Assembly: GCA_018649885.1 (NCBI GenBank) | Contig: JABIHA010000075.1 | Coordinates: forward strand, 1-64,000 | Reading direction: 5' to 3' | DNA: 64,000 bases | Origin: Bacteriovoracaceae bacterium | GTDB taxonomy: Bacteria > Bdellovibrionota > Bacteriovoracia > Bacteriovoracales > Bacteriovoracaceae | In this document: one piece after another, positions 8,670 to 16,696 of the stretch | How positions within the stretch are numbered: position 1 is the first letter of the stretch | How the letters are laid out: each line of letters opens with the position of its first letter | Position numbers and translations under genes: made by a program | The notes under the pieces: model-generated | Told to the model about the DNA's origin: nothing | Seen by the model: only the letters and a program-made list of their open reading frames with translations | Database searches by the model: none

Positions 8670-9644
8670 ATGCATGAATTAGACGCAGAAAAGGCCCGCG
8701 CAATTTACTATGACCTTGTGAGAGTTAGGCGAATAGAAGAAGAAATCAAAAAAAGATATCCTCTACAAGAAATGCGTTGCCCAGTTCACCTCAGCATTGG
8801 ACAAGAGTCCCCGGCAGTAGCCATTTCTCATGCCATCAACAAAACTGATTATATGATGAGCGGGCATAGATCCCACAGTCACTACCTTGCAAAAGGTGGA
8901 GATCTCAGAAAATTTATTTGTGAGCTCTATGGAAGAGCTGATGGATGCTCTAAAGGCCAAGGTGGTTCAATGCATCTAATCGATCTCTCAGTCGATTTTT
9001 TGGGTGCCACCTCTATCGTTGGCGGTACGGTGCCAATTGCAGTTGGTGCAGCCTTTTCTAGTAAGCTTCAAAATGAGAATAGAGTAACTGTAAGCTGCAT
9101 TGGAGACGCGGTTGTTGAAGAGGGTGTCTTTCACGAAAGCATGAACTTTGCAGCTGTAAATGATCTTCCAGTAATCTTCTTTTGCGAAAATAATTTCTAT
9201 TCCATTTACACCCCTCTACCTCAAAGACAGCCTGCTAGACCTCTGACAGATCTAGCTAAGGCCCATGGTGTAAAGGCCGTCTCAATAGATAGTAGCAACG
9301 TATTCAAAACCTATATGATGTTAGATAGCTTAGTGGCAGAAGCAAGGCGCGATAAGAAACCTCTCTTTCTCGAGCTCTTCACCTACCGCTACGTTGAGCA
9401 CTGTGGTCCCCATGAAGACGACAACCTACAATACAGACCTGACTCTGAACTAGAAGAGTGGAAGGCCAAAGAGCCAATTTTGGTGGCCCAAAACCATTTA
9501 AAGGAAGCCGGAATATGGGATCAAGCTTGGAGTGATCAAATAGAAAAAAGAATTGAAGAAGAAATTCATGAGGCCTTTGATTACGCCATAAATTGCCCCT
9601 ATCCGCCCATTGAAAACTTAGGAAGTTATACCTATGCAAAATAA
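8670..9644 (+). CDS. Thiamine-diphosphate-dependent dehydrogenase E1, alpha subunit-like
   Basis: 324 residues, the usual length for E1 alpha subunits of the pyruvate/acetoin dehydrogenase family. The chain has HRSHSHYLAKGG, CSKGQGGSMHL, the GATSIVGGTVPIAVGAA helix and the ThDP/Mg motif CIGDAVVEEGVFHES ending at CENN, where the usual GDG is GDA. In complexes this subunit decarboxylates a 2-oxoacid and passes the acyl unit to an E2 lipoyl domain. No E2 or E3 gene is present here. Its neighbours are sugar aminotransferases and an isomerase, so a role in making or attaching a two-carbon unit on a sugar is plausible. The avilamycin and aldgamycin antibiotic clusters use E1-like pairs for branched sugars. 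That role is inference. It overlaps the beta gene by 11 bp. Confidence 0.88.
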   Translation: MHELDAEKARAIYYDLVRVRRIEEEIKKRYPLQEMRCPVHLSIGQESPAVAISHAINKTDYMMSGHRSHSHYLAKGGDLRKFICELYGRADGCSKGQGGSMHLIDLSVDFLGATSIVGGTVPIAVGAAFSSKLQNENRVTVSCIGDAVVEEGVFHESMNFAAVNDLPVIFFCENNFYSIYTPLPQRQPARPLTDLAKAHGVKAVSIDSSNVFKTYMMLDSLVAEARRDKKPLFLELFTYRYVEHCGPHEDDNLQYRPDSELEEWKAKEPILVAQNHLKEAGIWDQAWSDQIEKRIEEEIHEAFDYAINCPYPPIENLGSYTYAK

Positions 9645-10707
9645 TACTAGCACCAGAGAAATTACATATATAGAAGCCATTAGAGAAGCCACTTACCAAG
9701 TCTTGGAAAGTGAGCCTAAATCTTTTCTTATGGGCCTTGGAGTATCTGATCCTAAGGGATGCTTTGGTACAACAACTAATCTTCATGAAAGTTTTCCAGG
9801 TAGAGTTTTTGAAACTCCCGTATCAGAAAATACCTTAACAGGTGTTTGTCTTGGAAGTGCTATCACCGGACTTAGACCAATTTTAGTCCACCTTAGAATT
9901 GATTTCACCATGTATGCCATGGACCAAATGATTAACAATATGGCCAAATGGAGAAGTATGTTTGGTGGCCAAGTAAATGTCCCAATGGTCGTTAGGATGG
10001 TTATTGGAATGGGCTGGGGACAAGGAAACCAACACTCTCAAAATCTCCAATCATTTTTTGCCCATGTCCCAGGAATTAAAGTAATCGTTCCTGCAACTGC
10101 TTACGATATGAAAGGCATGCTCATAAGTGCTATGAAAGATAACAACCCAGTAATTATCCTTGAGCATAGATGGCTTCAATTTACGAAAAGTATTGTGCCT
10201 GAAGAAATGTATGAGGTACCAATTGGAAAATGTAACGTACTAACTGAAGGCAGTGACATTACAATTGTTAGTTGGGGCCAAGTCTTAATTGAAACTCTTA
10301 AGGCCAATGAGTTCTTAAAAGAAAATGGTGTCAGTGCTGAAATCATTGACCTTCGAAGCCTAACACCACTTGATATGCCAGCTATAAAAAGATCTGTTCA
10401 AAAAACTGGAAAACTCTTAGTTGTAGACTCATCTTGGAAGACAGGCGGATTTGCAGGCGAAATTATCGCCAGAGTCTGTGAAGATCCAGACATTATGCTA
10501 GACACTATGACCCAAAGACTTTGCTATCCAGACTTCCCTGTTCCTTCAAGCCCTGGACACGCCAATCATTATTATATTAGATCAACCCATATCTTTGATA
10601 AGGTTTCTAATATGCTAGAAAAAGAGCTAGATAAAAGTGGTGTGCTTGCACAAGAAGAGGGAAGACTTCTAGATGCTCCGGATCAAAATTTCATCGGCCC
10701 ATTTTAG
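9634..10707 (+). CDS. Thiamine-diphosphate-dependent dehydrogenase E1, beta subunit-like (transketolase central and C-terminal domains)
   Basis: 357 residues, slightly longer than typical E1 beta subunits (about 325-340). The N-terminal pyrimidine-binding domain has TYIEAIREA, the glycine-rich GLGVSDPKGCFG, the conserved catalytic Glu region FETPVSENTLTGVCLGSAITG and RPILVHLRIDFTMYAMDQM. The C-terminal transketolase domain has DITIVSWGQVLIETLKA, EIIDLRSLTPLD and GKLLVVDSSWKTGGFAGEI. It overlaps the alpha gene by 11 bp, indicating coupled synthesis of an alpha2beta2 enzyme. It is the last gene of the + operon. Downstream is a hairpin followed by a T-run before the convergent cupin gene. Substrate unknown, see the alpha subunit. 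Confidence 0.88.
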   Translation: MQNNTSTREITYIEAIREATYQVLESEPKSFLMGLGVSDPKGCFGTTTNLHESFPGRVFETPVSENTLTGVCLGSAITGLRPILVHLRIDFTMYAMDQMINNMAKWRSMFGGQVNVPMVVRMVIGMGWGQGNQHSQNLQSFFAHVPGIKVIVPATAYDMKGMLISAMKDNNPVIILEHRWLQFTKSIVPEEMYEVPIGKCNVLTEGSDITIVSWGQVLIETLKANEFLKENGVSAEIIDLRSLTPLDMPAIKRSVQKTGKLLVVDSSWKTGGFAGEIIARVCEDPDIMLDTMTQRLCYPDFPVPSSPGHANHYYIRSTHIFDKVSNMLEKELDKSGVLAQEEGRLLDAPDQNFIGPF

Positions 10708-10729
10708 TTGGTGAGGTTTGCTTAGGCCA

Positions 10730-10772
10730 GACCTAAACCTAGGTCAATGTCCAAGTCCAGGTATTTTTTTTT
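10730..10772 (+). terminator. Probable intrinsic terminator after the E1 beta gene
   Basis: A 6-bp perfect hairpin (GACCTA, loop AACC, TAGGTC, 10730-10745) is followed about 17 bases later by a run of nine or more T (ending around 10772). AGGTTT upstream (10714) could alternatively pair with AAACCT (10735). The distance from stem to T-run is longer than in a textbook terminator, so confidence is moderate. It lies between converging genes. Confidence 0.45.
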
Positions 10773-11211
10773 ATCTTTCGTCGATGTTCCAGACGTCCCA
10801 CAGGCGGGCGTCGAAGCGGTAATCATCACCTAGGCTATCGTCTAACTTAGAAGATGAGAAAAACATAAGCTTAGTGTCATCTGTTAGGGACATAAAGCCA
10901 TTGGCATATCCGTTTGGAATATAAAGAACTGAGGGAGTATTGGCACTAAGTGTGAAACGGTGGGTTTCAAGCTCTTTAGAAGGATTGTCCCAATCGTCAA
11001 TTTTAACTGCACCAATAACAGCTGCGCCACTTACGGCCATTACATATTTTGATTCATTTTTATGGGCATGCCATGCTCTGACAAAACCTCTATCGTGGTT
11101 TTCGACTGTGTAGAATCTTTTAACTGAAGCAAAATCAAAGTCATTAACAAAGCCAACTTGACCTCTATCATCAACGGCCAATCCGCCTTTTAATTGTTTT
11201 GGTAATTCCAT
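10771..11211 (-). CDS. RmlC-like cupin, nucleotide-sugar 3,5-epimerase family
   Basis: A 146-residue single-domain cupin related to dTDP-4-dehydrorhamnose 3,5-epimerase but shorter than RmlC (about 180). Seen: DDRGQVGFVNDFDF, KRFYTVEN, RAWHAHKNESKYV with paired histidines of the active-site barrel, VLYIPNGYANGFMSLTDDTKLMFFSS, and a C-terminal LWDVWNIDER in the place where RmlC has a WP motif. It should epimerise or isomerise a 4-keto nucleotide sugar. The SDR gene upstream on the same strand (8 bp gap) would be its pathway partner. The SDR-plus-small-cupin pair lies beside the E1 pair, which suggests one shared unusual-sugar pathway (inference). Confidence 0.82.
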   Translation of the reverse strand: MELPKQLKGGLAVDDRGQVGFVNDFDFASVKRFYTVENHDRGFVRAWHAHKNESKYVMAVSGAAVIGAVKIDDWDNPSKELETHRFTLSANTPSVLYIPNGYANGFMSLTDDTKLMFFSSSKLDDSLGDDYRFDARLWDVWNIDER

Positions 11212-11219
11212 GATCTATC

Positions 11220-12158
11220 CTAGTAAAGTCTTTCTTGCAGGTAGCGGGCATTGGAGTATCTTTCATCATCTAGATTTTTGATTCTTCCGGCCATTATCAG
11301 ACTCTTTAATTCCTTGACTCCATAATTGACATCATAGATGGGAGAGAAGCCAAAGCAAGATTTTGCTTTTTCACAACTCACTCTATAATTTCTGGTATCT
11401 TGAAAAGGTACATCTGTTGTAACAATGGTGCAGGTATCAAAGTGTGATTGAACATCACAAGCTAGATCAATTATTCTCTTGTTCTCTTGCATCAGGTTGA
11501 AAATACCTACATGGGGAGAATCAATATTTTGGGCAACGGCCCTAGCAACATCTTTAACGTGAAGAAGAGGTCTAAATTGATCCCCTCCAAAAACATTTAT
11601 TTTTCCGTGCTCAATAGCTTTTGCAGTTAAAATATTAACCACTAAATCCATTCTTATTCTTGAGTAGCAGTCTCCTACTCCAAATAATGTTCCCAGTCTA
11701 AAAATGATGGCATTCTTATCTTTTAAATAATCTTCTGCTTTTAATTTTGTAGCTGCATACAATGACAGCGGACTAGTACCAGAGCTCTCATCCAACATAC
11801 TATTTTGTGCCCCATAAACAGAGCATGTAGACATAAAAATAATTCTGCCATCAAAATTATCGGCAAGAGTTTTCACTGCCTCTTGATTAAGCTTAACGGT
11901 AATGTCTGGATTAATCTGACAAGCACCATCACCTACAAGAGCAGCTAACCATACAACAGTATCTGCCCAATCTAAATGAGGTTTTAATTTTTCGATGTCG
12001 AGAACATCACCGTGAACAAACTCTACTGGTTTTCTAAAGGTATCTTCATATAAAAGGGAGTCATAAACTCGAATTTGATAATCACTATTTTGTGCAAGAA
12101 GGTCAGTAATGGCCCCGCCAACATAACCTGCCCCACCAGTGATTAGAATCTTTCTCAT
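11220..12158 (-). CDS. NAD(P)-dependent epimerase/dehydratase (extended SDR)
   Basis: About 312 residues. Rossmann motif GGAGYVGG at residues 7-14, VVWLAALVGDGACQINPD, MSTCSVYGA and the catalytic YAATK at about residue 150. RPLLHVKDVARA is the usual substrate-side segment. I start at the ATG at 12158 (MRKILITGG), as family members do. It has GGGG nine bases upstream, while the ATG five codons earlier (12173) has no clear ribosome site. It acts on a nucleotide-linked sugar, and dehydratase, epimerase and reductase roles cannot be told apart from sequence. It is paired with the RmlC-like gene downstream and diverges from the RmlD-like gene across about 165 bp that must hold both promoters. Confidence 0.87.
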   Translation of the reverse strand: MRKILITGGAGYVGGAITDLLAQNSDYQIRVYDSLLYEDTFRKPVEFVHGDVLDIEKLKPHLDWADTVVWLAALVGDGACQINPDITVKLNQEAVKTLADNFDGRIIFMSTCSVYGAQNSMLDESSGTSPLSLYAATKLKAEDYLKDKNAIIFRLGTLFGVGDCYSRIRMDLVVNILTAKAIEHGKINVFGGDQFRPLLHVKDVARAVAQNIDSPHVGIFNLMQENKRIIDLACDVQSHFDTCTIVTTDVPFQDTRNYRVSCEKAKSCFGFSPIYDVNYGVKELKSLIMAGRIKNLDDERYSNARYLQERLY

Positions 12159-12324
12159 CGCAGTAAACCCCACATTCTTAACTTTGTATGGAGTAAAATT
12201 TACCTTTTTTGTGATTATAATTCAATTTTTTGTAACAGAGATCATCCACCTAGTTGCCACTAATTTTTTATTTAGGTATTTTATATTTTGAAAAAGCTCC
12301 AAAACTCTTATGCAAGGGAAGACA

Positions 12325-13137
12325 ATGAAGAAAATCGCAATATTTGGCACCAGTGGAATGCTTGGTCACGCTGCTGTTGGTTATTTCTCACAAAAAGGCT
12401 ACACTGTTACCTCATTTTCAAGATCAGATTATGACATTGCAAAAGACGATCCTAAAAAATTATTTGAGCTAACTAAGGGAATGGATCTAGTGCTCAATGG
12501 AGCTGGAGTTATTAAGCCTCGAATTGCACACATGAGTATAGAGGACGTCATGGTCGTCAACTCACGCTTTCCAAGAAATCTTGCTAAGGCCTGTGATAAA
12601 AACGGAGCTAAGCTATTTCACATAACTACCGACTGTGTTTATACAGGTGATAAAGGTGCTTACAACGAAGATGATCTATACGATGCAACTGATTTATACG
12701 GACTTTCAAAAAATGGCGGAGACATGTCAGACTGCATGGTTCTTCGGACATCAATTATAGGCGAAGAAAAAGACCAGGCAAGATCACTTCTTGAATGGGC
12801 AATTAGTCAAAAAGGTAAACAGGTCAATGGATTCACAAATCATCAGTGGAATGGTGTAACTACACTTTGCTTAGTGCAAGTGGTTGAAGACATCATGACT
12901 AAAGGGCTCTACAAGAAAGGCATCTTTCACATTCATTCACCAAAAAGTGTATCAAAACTTGAGTTAGTTGAAATTATTAGTGATGTGTACGAGCTTAACC
13001 TAAATGTTAAATCTGCTGAAGCTGCAACATTTTGTGATAGAACTCTTAGTACCAAGTTTGAGCTAAGCTCAGAAGTCTGTAAGAAACAAATACAAGACCA
13101 AATTGTTGAAATGAGAGCTTTTTTTAAAGGCCTCTAG
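12325..13137 (+). CDS. RmlD-like nucleotide-sugar 4-keto reductase (SDR)
   Basis: 270 residues of the RmlD/StrL group, which reduces 4-keto-6-deoxy nucleotide sugars with NAD(P)H. Seen: IFGTSGMLGHAAV, the SRSDYDIAK strand, LNGAGVIKPRIA, ITTDCVYTGDKGAY with the catalytic Thr, YGLSKNGGD (YxxxK), VLRTSIIGEE and NGFTNHQWNGVTT. I choose the second ATG (12325), which has AGGGA six bases upstream. The ATG at 12310 lies before that site. The gene stands alone on the + strand between divergent and convergent minus operons. With the cupin and SDR across the divergent promoter it completes a dehydratase, epimerase and reductase set. Confidence 0.88.
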   Translation: MKKIAIFGTSGMLGHAAVGYFSQKGYTVTSFSRSDYDIAKDDPKKLFELTKGMDLVLNGAGVIKPRIAHMSIEDVMVVNSRFPRNLAKACDKNGAKLFHITTDCVYTGDKGAYNEDDLYDATDLYGLSKNGGDMSDCMVLRTSIIGEEKDQARSLLEWAISQKGKQVNGFTNHQWNGVTTLCLVQVVEDIMTKGLYKKGIFHIHSPKSVSKLELVEIISDVYELNLNVKSAEAATFCDRTLSTKFELSSEVCKKQIQDQIVEMRAFFKGL

Positions 13138-13139
13138 GG

Positions 13140-13313
13140 CGTGAAGACGTTTCATATTTCGAGGCGAAAAGTTCAGGTTCCAAGCTGTTTTTGCGCGCGC
13201 AGGAGGTTATTTTTGAGGCTTGCCCATAGGCAAGTCGCAGGAAATAAGCTCCGAGCACGTGAAAACAGCGCCGGAAGATGGAATTTTCGGCCGAAATATG
13301 AAATGTCTTCACG
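13140..13313. repeat. 174-bp imperfect palindrome between convergent genes
   Basis: The sequence folds on itself about a centre at 13226-13227. The outer arms pair as CGTGAAGAC (13140-13148) with GTCTTCACG (13305-13313) and TTTCATATTTCG with CGAAATATGAAA. The inner arms pair as CTTGCC (13219-13224) with GGCAAG (13229-13234). Between these, GCTGTTTT and GGAG/TTATTT blocks also match, with mismatches and small offsets. Arms are equal in length. Each strand therefore encodes a similar short ORF beginning KTFHIS and ending KYE-SSRP, which I regard as a consequence of the palindrome, not as genes. It could act as a bidirectional terminator or be a dispersed palindromic element. Confidence 0.85.
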
Positions 13314-13315
13314 AC

Positions 13316-15241
13316 CTAATGGAGGCTATTTCTATTTTCCATATCGCTGCTAGCGTTGACTTTAGGGTTTTCAGCGGGTTTGTACTCTACAACCAGTGAC
13401 TGAAGAAAAGTTTGAAAAGTCACAAGACTATCTCCTTCAGACAACGAAACAAGTTTTCTTAAATCATCAGAAAATTGCTCACCAACCTCTCGGGCCTTGG
13501 CCACTCTCACAAGAGGGTGCGAAGTTGGCAATGAGTGTTCATCATCGAGGAGTAACTCTTCAAATAATTTCTCCCCAGGTCGAAGACCAATTATTTGGAT
13601 GTCTATATCTTCATCTGGAACCAAGCCACTTAGTGTGATCATTTGCTTGGCCAAATCTAAAATTCGAACGGGCTCTCCCATTTCAAGAACAAAGATTTCT
13701 CCACCACTACCTATTGATCCCGCTTGCATAACAAGTCGGCAGGCTTCAGGTATCGACATAAAATAGCGTTTAACATCTTGGTGAGTAACTGTAACTGGCC
13801 CACCTTTTTCAATTTGGTTTTTAAAAAGTGGAATAACAGAACCACTACTTCCAAGAACATTTCCAAACCGAACCGTCATATATTTAGTGCCAGAAGATTT
13901 TGCCTGGATATCTTGAATGACCATTTCAGCAACACGTTTAGAAGCACCCATTATATTTGTGGGATTGACGGCCTTGTCAGTTGAGATCATCACAAATCTC
14001 TCAGCCCCAAATTTATTAGCTGCCTGTGAGACAATTTCAGTTCCCTTTACATTGACGTCGATTGCTGCGTAAGGATTGCATTCCATCATTGGCACATGCT
14101 TATAAGCTGCTGCATGAAAGACAACATCTGGCCTGTAACGCTTAAACACCTCTTCAACATTTTTGACCCTTCTCACGTCCCCTACATAAGGCTCCACTAC
14201 AAGGTGAGGATATTTCTCCCTCAGGTTTAGCTCGAGGTCATATATAAAAAATTCTGTTTGCTCAAATATCACTAAAAGTGTTGGGTTAAACTTGGCTATT
14301 TGATGGCAAATTTCGGAGCCAATTGAGCCACCTGCACCTGTTACCAAAACGACTTTACCTGTTAACATTGCTCCCAAAGATTTTTGATCCAAATTGACAG
14401 GCTCTCTGCCCAGCAAATCTTCTGGTTCAATATTTCTAAGTTGGGAAAATTCAATTCTCCCATGGAGAAGATCTTTCAAGCTAGGAAGAGTTTTAAATTC
14501 AATATCACTTCTTTGACATGACTCGACTACTTTCTTTATCTGACTCCCTGTTGCGGAGGGAATAGCAATAAAGACTTTTTGCGCCCCTGTTTTTGCCAGA
14601 ACTCGATCGAGGTCTTTAACAGCACCAAGAATATTAATACCGTGAAGAGACTTTCCCTTTTTCCCTGAATCATCATCTACAAAGGCAACAATTCTTATTT
14701 TAAGAGAGGGATTTTCCCGAAATTCCCGAAACAACTGCTCTCCTCCAGCTCCTGCCCCCACAATAACAGCTTTATCAAAGTCACCACTTTTTTGTAAATT
14801 AAAAGCAAAAGTATTATCGCGATAAAGTCTATAGGCAAGACGACTCCCTCCTAAGAAAACAATCAATAATAACCAGTCAATGATGAAAGCTGTTCTCGGA
14901 ATATTTTCGAGTCGAATAGTGAAAAAGAGGATCAAGGCAGAAAGGGCAACTGCAATGGAGGCACCCTTAATAATTTTTACTAGATCAGTAGTACTTGAAA
15001 AACGCCAAATCCCTTTGTACAAACCCATTAAGTAAAAGCAAACAGACTGAATAAATGCAATTCCGACAAAAGAAAGCAAAGTGGTTAAATAGGACCCTCT
15101 AATAATGGGAAGTCCATCAAACCTTAAAACAATGGCAATATAGAATGAACAAAAAGCTACAATACCATCGAAGCTAAAAACGATTAAGCTCTTTTGCCTA
15201 GAGCTTAACTTGCCAATAAATTTTAAGATTTTCTTATCCAT
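13316..15241 (-). CDS. Membrane-anchored nucleotide-sugar 4,6-dehydratase, CapD/WbpM family
   Basis: About 641 residues. Four N-terminal transmembrane segments (roughly residues 20-140) are followed by a first Rossmann domain (VIVGAGAGGEQL, about 160-280) and a C-terminal SDR dehydratase domain from about 290 (VLVTGAGGSIGSEICHQI). The latter has the modified catalytic SMK-type region (MISTDKAVNPTNIMGASKR) and RFGNVLGSSGSVIP. The family converts UDP-GlcNAc to UDP-4-keto-6-deoxy-HexNAc, feeding QuiNAc, FucNAc or bacillosamine routes. That is the substrate class expected by the SDR half of the fusion at 2041-3555. Start chosen at ATG 15241 (AGGG eight bases upstream), with a TTG at 15262 inside the upstream gene rejected. 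Confidence 0.93.
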   Translation of the reverse strand: MDKKILKFIGKLSSRQKSLIVFSFDGIVAFCSFYIAIVLRFDGLPIIRGSYLTTLLSFVGIAFIQSVCFYLMGLYKGIWRFSSTTDLVKIIKGASIAVALSALILFFTIRLENIPRTAFIIDWLLLIVFLGGSRLAYRLYRDNTFAFNLQKSGDFDKAVIVGAGAGGEQLFREFRENPSLKIRIVAFVDDDSGKKGKSLHGINILGAVKDLDRVLAKTGAQKVFIAIPSATGSQIKKVVESCQRSDIEFKTLPSLKDLLHGRIEFSQLRNIEPEDLLGREPVNLDQKSLGAMLTGKVVLVTGAGGSIGSEICHQIAKFNPTLLVIFEQTEFFIYDLELNLREKYPHLVVEPYVGDVRRVKNVEEVFKRYRPDVVFHAAAYKHVPMMECNPYAAIDVNVKGTEIVSQAANKFGAERFVMISTDKAVNPTNIMGASKRVAEMVIQDIQAKSSGTKYMTVRFGNVLGSSGSVIPLFKNQIEKGGPVTVTHQDVKRYFMSIPEACRLVMQAGSIGSGGEIFVLEMGEPVRILDLAKQMITLSGLVPDEDIDIQIIGLRPGEKLFEELLLDDEHSLPTSHPLVRVAKAREVGEQFSDDLRKLVSLSEGDSLVTFQTFLQSLVVEYKPAENPKVNASSDMENRNSLH

Positions 15242-15251
15242 TGTACTAACC

Positions 15252-16691
15252 CTAACCTGCAATTGGTTTTAAATTTTTCCCGCCAAAGCGGCGTTTTATT
15301 AGTGAAGTAATCGCACAAGTAATTACAAATAATCCAAAAAATGAAAACGAATAATACCCAATATCTAACGGCATTCTAAATCTATATACAGGGTTTGCAA
15401 AAACTCCAAGTGTAATTAAATGAATCCAAGAGATGAAAAAACCCGTTTGAATCTCAATTGGATACTTCTTGAAAAAGAAAACCAATAATAGACTTGAAAT
15501 GATAAATAAGTAGAAGGCCCAAGTATTTACTGTTTTGATGCCGATAAATTTTTCCGTTGTGAATGAAATTCGTTCCATTAAATTGAGTAGGAATCTATTC
15601 CATTTGAGTGGTCTCCCTAGTCCAAAGCCCACTGCATTTTCGTTACCCAGGGTCATGATGTAAAAATTGGATAAAAGGGCCTTAGAATAAACCCAAGTAT
15701 TTTTCATCACCATTTCAAGGTAAATTTTATCCATCATTTTAATATAGCCCATTTTAAGTTCTGGGTGTTTCTTTAAATAAGCTTGGGTGAGCTTATAAAA
15801 CGCCCCCATGGATAATCCAACTTTTTTATTTTTATCTAATACCTTTTGGTATCCATTTAATAATTCAGGGTAAGCGCTATTTTTATAATAAAATACTTCA
15901 GGCTTCATGCTATGGTAGGCGATATTAAACGTAGAGCCACTATAAGGTGCTTTTTGTGAAATATTCTTTTGATCTTGCATTGGCAGTAAAATAGATTTTA
16001 AAACCAAATAAATGACAAATGGAAGAAAATATATTGAAGATAATTTTATTGCTTTCAGTTTTTCAGATAAAAAGTATTTGCGATTTAAAATTGTAAAGAC
16101 TACTGGGAGTGATAAAAACACGACAATATATTCACCACGAGTCATCTTTAGTGCCAGGCCCATTAATCCAAAACAGATAGCAAAGAGTAATTCATTTTTC
16201 TTGTAGCGAGCGATCGATTCTTTTCTAAAAAACAGGTACAATAAGAGTGAAAAAATAAGCACACAAAGTGACTCCCTCATCACAGAATGCTCAAGGATCA
16301 GCCTTGCTTCTCTTGAAAAAAGGTAAAATGTGATGACTAGTGCAAAAACCTTATTGTAGCTTCTTAAAAAAAGGTAGGATAGCACAGCTGAGATCAATCC
16401 AAAGAGATGCTGAAATATTGAAACTGAGAGGAAAAATAATTTTGCAGAGGTGATTTTTTTCAAGAAAAATAAGAAGCAAACATATGTAGGCCCAGTTAGA
16501 CGGAAAAAATTTAACACGTCAGTTTCAAGCCAATTTATAGAGGGTAAGTATCTAACCTCTCCATCAACCCCAAGAATACTTGGCCCTTTAAGGAGGTACA
16601 TTCTCAGCCTAATAATTACCAATACAGCGAGGCATAGTGCCAGAGCTATTTTTTCCCAGGGATATTTTTTAATCTTTTCAATGCTAATCAA
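15252..16691 (-). CDS. Polytopic membrane protein, possible GT-C glycosyltransferase or polymerase-like
   Basis: 479 residues with about 9-11 hydrophobic segments spread along the chain (for example LALCLAVLVIIRL, FALVITFYLF, LCVLIFSLLLYLFF, FYLFIISSLLLVFFF, FFGLFVITCAI). A large extracytoplasmic loop at about residues 225-340 carries many Lys and Tyr. An acidic residue in the first loop (GVDGEVRYLPS) and EHSVMRES resemble the layout of GT-C enzymes, which use polyprenyl-phosphate sugars. No family motif is definite. TTG start with AAGG ten bases upstream. It lies 5 bp after a DPM1-like GT2, a pairing that often means the GT2 makes a polyprenyl-phosphate sugar for the GT-C. Wzy-type polymerase is an alternative. 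Confidence 0.6.
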   Translation of the reverse strand: MISIEKIKKYPWEKIALALCLAVLVIIRLRMYLLKGPSILGVDGEVRYLPSINWLETDVLNFFRLTGPTYVCFLFFLKKITSAKLFFLSVSIFQHLFGLISAVLSYLFLRSYNKVFALVITFYLFSREARLILEHSVMRESLCVLIFSLLLYLFFRKESIARYKKNELLFAICFGLMGLALKMTRGEYIVVFLSLPVVFTILNRKYFLSEKLKAIKLSSIYFLPFVIYLVLKSILLPMQDQKNISQKAPYSGSTFNIAYHSMKPEVFYYKNSAYPELLNGYQKVLDKNKKVGLSMGAFYKLTQAYLKKHPELKMGYIKMMDKIYLEMVMKNTWVYSKALLSNFYIMTLGNENAVGFGLGRPLKWNRFLLNLMERISFTTEKFIGIKTVNTWAFYLFIISSLLLVFFFKKYPIEIQTGFFISWIHLITLGVFANPVYRFRMPLDIGYYSFSFFGLFVITCAITSLIKRRFGGKNLKPIAG

Positions 16692-16696
16692 GATAA

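Noticed and set aside
9379..9786. A 135-codon minus ORF at the E1 alpha/beta junction
   Set aside because: It is antisense to two well-supported genes and shows no recognisable features.
8670..10707. A pyruvate or acetoin dehydrogenase operon
   Set aside because: E2 and E3 genes are missing and all neighbours are sugar enzymes, so a central-metabolism role is not the best reading.
13124..13353. Two short ORFs (62 and 70 codons) on opposite strands with matching ends
   Set aside because: They arise from the 174-bp palindrome, have no ribosome site, and overlap the ends of real genes.
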